Below are positions 61,321 through 64,000 of a DNA stretch of 64,000 nt, in pieces. Position numbers and translations under genes: made by a program. The stretch is taken from contig NZ_JBGNFV010000001.1 in assembly GCF_041449215.1 (NCBI RefSeq), positions 248,001 through 312,000 of the forward strand. The letters run 5' to 3'. Each line of letters starts with the position of its first letter. Position 1 is the stretch's first letter. This DNA is from Roseivirga sp. BDSF3-8. Lineage in GTDB: Bacteria > Bacteroidota > Bacteroidia > Cytophagales > Cyclobacteriaceae. The notes beneath the pieces were generated by a model that was given only the letters and a program-made list of their open reading frames with translations, did no database searches and was not told the origin of the DNA.

Positions 61321-62445
61321 ATGATTGAAAACTCAGTTGTCATTCCGGTTTTTGGCAATGAAAAGCTTCTCACCATCCTCCTATCTACCCTACTAGGGAC
61401 TTTAGATGAACAATGTGAAGTAATAGTGGTGGATGACGGCCATCCTAATATGAAAATATCAGAAGAGCTGCCAGAAGGGGTTCAACTTTTATCTAACGAG
61501 AAAAATTTGGGCTTTTCCGGTGCTGTGAATAAGGGAATTAATGCTGCCAAAGGAAGGTTCATCACAACCATCAATACGGACATCCTGCTTGATAAGGAAT
61601 GGTTAAATGTAACAAGAAGCATATTCAATAATTATGACAAGGTTGGTATGCTATGTGCTAGGTTAATATATCCTGATTATGGCCTGTTGATGCATTGTGG
61701 AGCTTATTTTGGAAAAGGGTATTGTTTCAATGCCTGGCGAATGTCCTCCCCTGATTTTGAGCCGGCTACTAAATTTAAAAAGCTACAGGCCGGGTCCGAT
61801 GCCCTTGCTACTATGCACAGAGATTCCCTGCTCTCGGTGGGAGCGTACGATGAGTCCTATCATACCAGTGTAGAAGACCTTGACCTTTGCTTTCGTTTTC
61901 AACAAGCTGGCTTTAGTAATTACTTTACTCCAGACATCATAGGTTATCATAAAACGGCTGCATCGGGCGAAGACCGCTACAAAAAGGTCAAAGAAGACAA
62001 GAAAAAACTTTTCGAGAAATGGAAGGATCATATCGAAGATGAAACCAAAGAAGTATTTGAGATATCTCTAAAGCGTTTTTCAAATAACGGAAATGAGCTA
62101 CCAGAACGAGCGTACTTCTTCAACCTCAATAGAAAGAATTCAGAAGCTACGATCACAGCCTTCAAAGAATACAGTGGTATTAAACAAATCGCTCTATTCG
62201 ACTTCTCAACTTACCTAAAGCAGACACCAGCTTATTATCAAAAAACAAAAATTGATTTGTTAGCGGTTTTACCCTTCAATCATCTCAATTTAAGATACCC
62301 CATTGTCTATTTCCCCGACTATTATAACAGCCTTGAAGACAACCTTTACTGGTTTGAAAACAGAGCAAACTCAACGGATCTGGTTTTTGATGATGCATTT
62401 AATCTGTTCCGCTTTGAGGAAATAATTAATCGAAAAGCAAAATGA
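61321..62445 (+). CDS. Family 2 glycosyltransferase
   Basis: A 374-residue GT-A enzyme from the ATG at 61321. SVVIPVFGNEKLL, VIVVDDGHPN and TINTDILL (DxD-like) form the nucleotide-sugar site; LSVGAYDESYHTSVEDLDLCFR is the usual acceptor-side motif (given in part). It would add a sugar to a surface glycan. The stop overlaps the aminotransferase start by 4 nt, so both are in one operon. Confidence 0.88.
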   Translation: MIENSVVIPVFGNEKLLTILLSTLLGTLDEQCEVIVVDDGHPNMKISEELPEGVQLLSNEKNLGFSGAVNKGINAAKGRFITTINTDILLDKEWLNVTRSIFNNYDKVGMLCARLIYPDYGLLMHCGAYFGKGYCFNAWRMSSPDFEPATKFKKLQAGSDALATMHRDSLLSVGAYDESYHTSVEDLDLCFRFQQAGFSNYFTPDIIGYHKTAASGEDRYKKVKEDKKKLFEKWKDHIEDETKEVFEISLKRFSNNGNELPERAYFFNLNRKNSEATITAFKEYSGIKQIALFDFSTYLKQTPAYYQKTKIDLLAVLPFNHLNLRYPIVYFPDYYNSLEDNLYWFENRANSTDLVFDDAFNLFRFEEIINRKAK

Positions 62446-63551
62446 TCAGAGTATTTAGTTCAAAAGCTGGCGTGGAGGAACTTGAACATGTCAGACAGTC
62501 TATAGAAAATCAATGGCTGGGTGGAGGGCCTAAGTTAAAACAGTTTGAAGATTCTATGGCTTCAGACTTGTCTACCCAATATTTTACTATGATTGACAAT
62601 GCTACCAATGGGCTATTTCTCGCTTGTCAACTGTTGGGTTTGGAACCGGGGTCAGAAATCATTTGTCCCTCCTTTACCTGGGTGGGTTGCGCTCATGCCA
62701 TAAAATTAGCCGGTTTTGAGCCAGTGTTCTGTGATGTGGCAATTGAGTCTCAGAATGTATCTGTGGAAACCATCAAACCAAAAATCACCAGAAAAACCTC
62801 CGCTATAATGGTAGTTCATTATGCAGGGCTATCGGTAGACATGAATCCAATTATTGAATTGGGTTACCCTATTATTGAAGATGCTGCCCATGCCGTTTGC
62901 TCTACTTATAAGGGCCGTAGGTGCGGTACACTTGGAAAGATTGGTGTCTTTAGTTTTGACTCCATGAAAAACCTAGCGGTGGGAGAAGGAGGTGGTATAG
63001 CATTTTCAAGTGAAGAGCACTTTGAAAGGGCTAAGAAACTGAGGCTTTGTGGACTGGGAAAATCCAGTTATGAAATGCGTGGCAACAAAGACCGATGGTG
63101 GGAGTTGGGGGCAAGAGAAGCCTCTCTCAAATTTAAGCCTTCTGACATAAGTGCAGGCGTTGCTCTTGGCCAATTGGCAAAACTTCCCGTGCTACAACAG
63201 CGAAGAAAGGAAGTATGGACGAGGTACCACCTTGAATTGGCTAACATTAACGAGCTTCATTTACCTATTGAAAAGGAGTTTGATAATAGCCAGCACTCCT
63301 ACTTTACTTATACTATAAGGACACCTAAGCGCGACCAATTGGCAAATTTTCTTTTGTCAGAAGATATTTATACTACCCTTAGATTCTTCCCCATTCATTT
63401 AAATGAAGTCTATATGAATGGACTAATGCTTGAAAATACAGAAATACTTAAGGAGACTGCATTGAACATTCCCTTGCACCCAAATATGGAAGAACAAGAA
63501 GTAGATAAAGTTATTAGTAGTATCAAGAAATTCTTTGACACTGCTAACTGA
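62442..63551 (+). CDS. DegT/DnrJ/EryC1-family sugar aminotransferase
   Basis: A 369-residue PLP-dependent enzyme that aminates a nucleotide-linked keto-sugar. Lys176 in FSFDSMKNLAVGEGG is the PLP lysine, Asp147 in IIEDAAHAV binds the pyridine, and PSFTWVGCAHAI is the early substrate loop. Coupled to the glycosyltransferase, it points to amino-sugar-containing surface polysaccharide. Which sugar cannot be told. Confidence 0.92.
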   Translation: MIRVFSSKAGVEELEHVRQSIENQWLGGGPKLKQFEDSMASDLSTQYFTMIDNATNGLFLACQLLGLEPGSEIICPSFTWVGCAHAIKLAGFEPVFCDVAIESQNVSVETIKPKITRKTSAIMVVHYAGLSVDMNPIIELGYPIIEDAAHAVCSTYKGRRCGTLGKIGVFSFDSMKNLAVGEGGGIAFSSEEHFERAKKLRLCGLGKSSYEMRGNKDRWWELGAREASLKFKPSDISAGVALGQLAKLPVLQQRRKEVWTRYHLELANINELHLPIEKEFDNSQHSYFTYTIRTPKRDQLANFLLSEDIYTTLRFFPIHLNEVYMNGLMLENTEILKETALNIPLHPNMEEQEVDKVISSIKKFFDTAN

Positions 63552-63996
63552 AACTCATGAACATGAGTAGAAAAGTATCATGGCCCATTTTGTATTCAAA
63601 GAGCTTATAAAATTCCGGATAGTTTATTTGATCAAGGACGGGTCTGAAGATAGAAAGTGTCTTTTGAATTCCTGTCATTTTCTTAAACTGAGGATTGAGC
63701 TTTATGCTCTCTACCTGCTCCATTCGAAATAAATTTATGATGGCGATTTGCTCATACCTGCTTAGTCTGTGAACATCAATCGACCCAGAGAAAAGCAAAC
63801 AATCACAAACCTTTTCTAGGTAGGCTAGGGCGTTTTCTAATGAATTTGTGTTGTTCCCCGTTTGAAATTCAAATAAATCTTGAATGCTCAGGTTGTTATG
63901 CAAGCATAACTCCAAAGCCTTAGCTTTGTGAGAGTCGATAAAATGAAGGCCGGTGAAATAGGTTTTTCTGGCTAAGTCCTGATCACCCTTAAGCAT
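63544..63996 (-). CDS. Hypothetical protein, possibly cut by the window edge
   Basis: A 150-residue frame running from 63996 to 63544, overlapping the aminotransferase end by 8 bp tail to tail. The ATG at 63996 is four bases from the edge, so the true start may lie outside. Helical, with several Leu-rich segments; family not recognised. Confidence 0.5.
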   Translation of the reverse strand: MLKGDQDLARKTYFTGLHFIDSHKAKALELCLHNNLSIQDLFEFQTGNNTNSLENALAYLEKVCDCLLFSGSIDVHRLSRYEQIAIINLFRMEQVESIKLNPQFKKMTGIQKTLSIFRPVLDQINYPEFYKLFEYKMGHDTFLLMFMSFS

Positions 63997-64000
63997 ATAC

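Overview
The window looks like chromosomal DNA of a Bacteroidota bacterium, most likely of the class Cytophagia (inference). Supporting signs are a one-protein hybrid sensor/AraC regulator with a propeller sensor, candidate promoters of the TAnnTTTG type, overlapping type I-B cas genes, and many small peptide genes exported by a C39-peptidase ABC transporter. No identity search was possible, so the genus stays open.

Layout. 1-9467: tail of a type I-B CRISPR-Cas locus (cas7 fragment, cas5, cas3, cas6, three small unknown genes, cas1-cas2-cas4, leader, array 1). 9536-11253: a 1.6-kb unit with a TnsA-like nuclease gene, a broken phospholipase-D-like gene and two tRNA-Arg relics, followed by a stray repeat. 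11418-18912: four signalling proteins. 19036-35095: a secreted-peptide (bacteriocin-like) island with nine intact precursor genes, one split by an IS3 element and one decayed copy, plus HlyD, VKOR-thioredoxin, C39-ABC transporter and TolC genes, all on the minus strand, with two IS200-like insertions. 35460-39090: a ghost leader-repeat, a second copy of the 1.6-kb unit, a leader and array 2, which has no cas genes beside it. 39269-43201: a ParDE pair and defence-like genes (Lit-like metallopeptidase, HEPN-like protein). 43480-59840: a complete second type I-B locus (cas8-cas7-cas5-cas3, cas6, a HipBST-like module and small cargo genes, cas1-cas2-cas4, leader, array 3). 60353-64000: tyrosine recombinase, glycosyltransferase, sugar aminotransferase and one unknown gene.

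How it fits together. The two CRISPR loci have nearly identical Cas1, Cas2, Cas4 and Cas6 and share leaders and repeats, but their effector and Cas3 proteins have diverged. All three arrays can therefore probably be fed by either adaptation module. In the peptide island, cysteine-rich precursors with a shared leader would be oxidised by the VKOR-thioredoxin protein, trimmed and exported by the C39 ABC transporter, and released through HlyD and TolC. A recurring AGTAGT-type palindrome lies upstream of several precursors, the VKOR gene and a LuxR-type regulator.

The most unusual signal is in the CRISPR repeats. The common repeat is 37 bp, but the leader-distal parts of arrays 1 and 3 hold 52-, 53- and 68-bp versions. 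At one internal site these carry a 12-nt hairpin (4-bp stem, 4-nt loop) whose stem pairs change in a compensatory way. A ghost leader at 35460 is joined directly to such a repeat, which suggests these repeats once served as acquisition templates.
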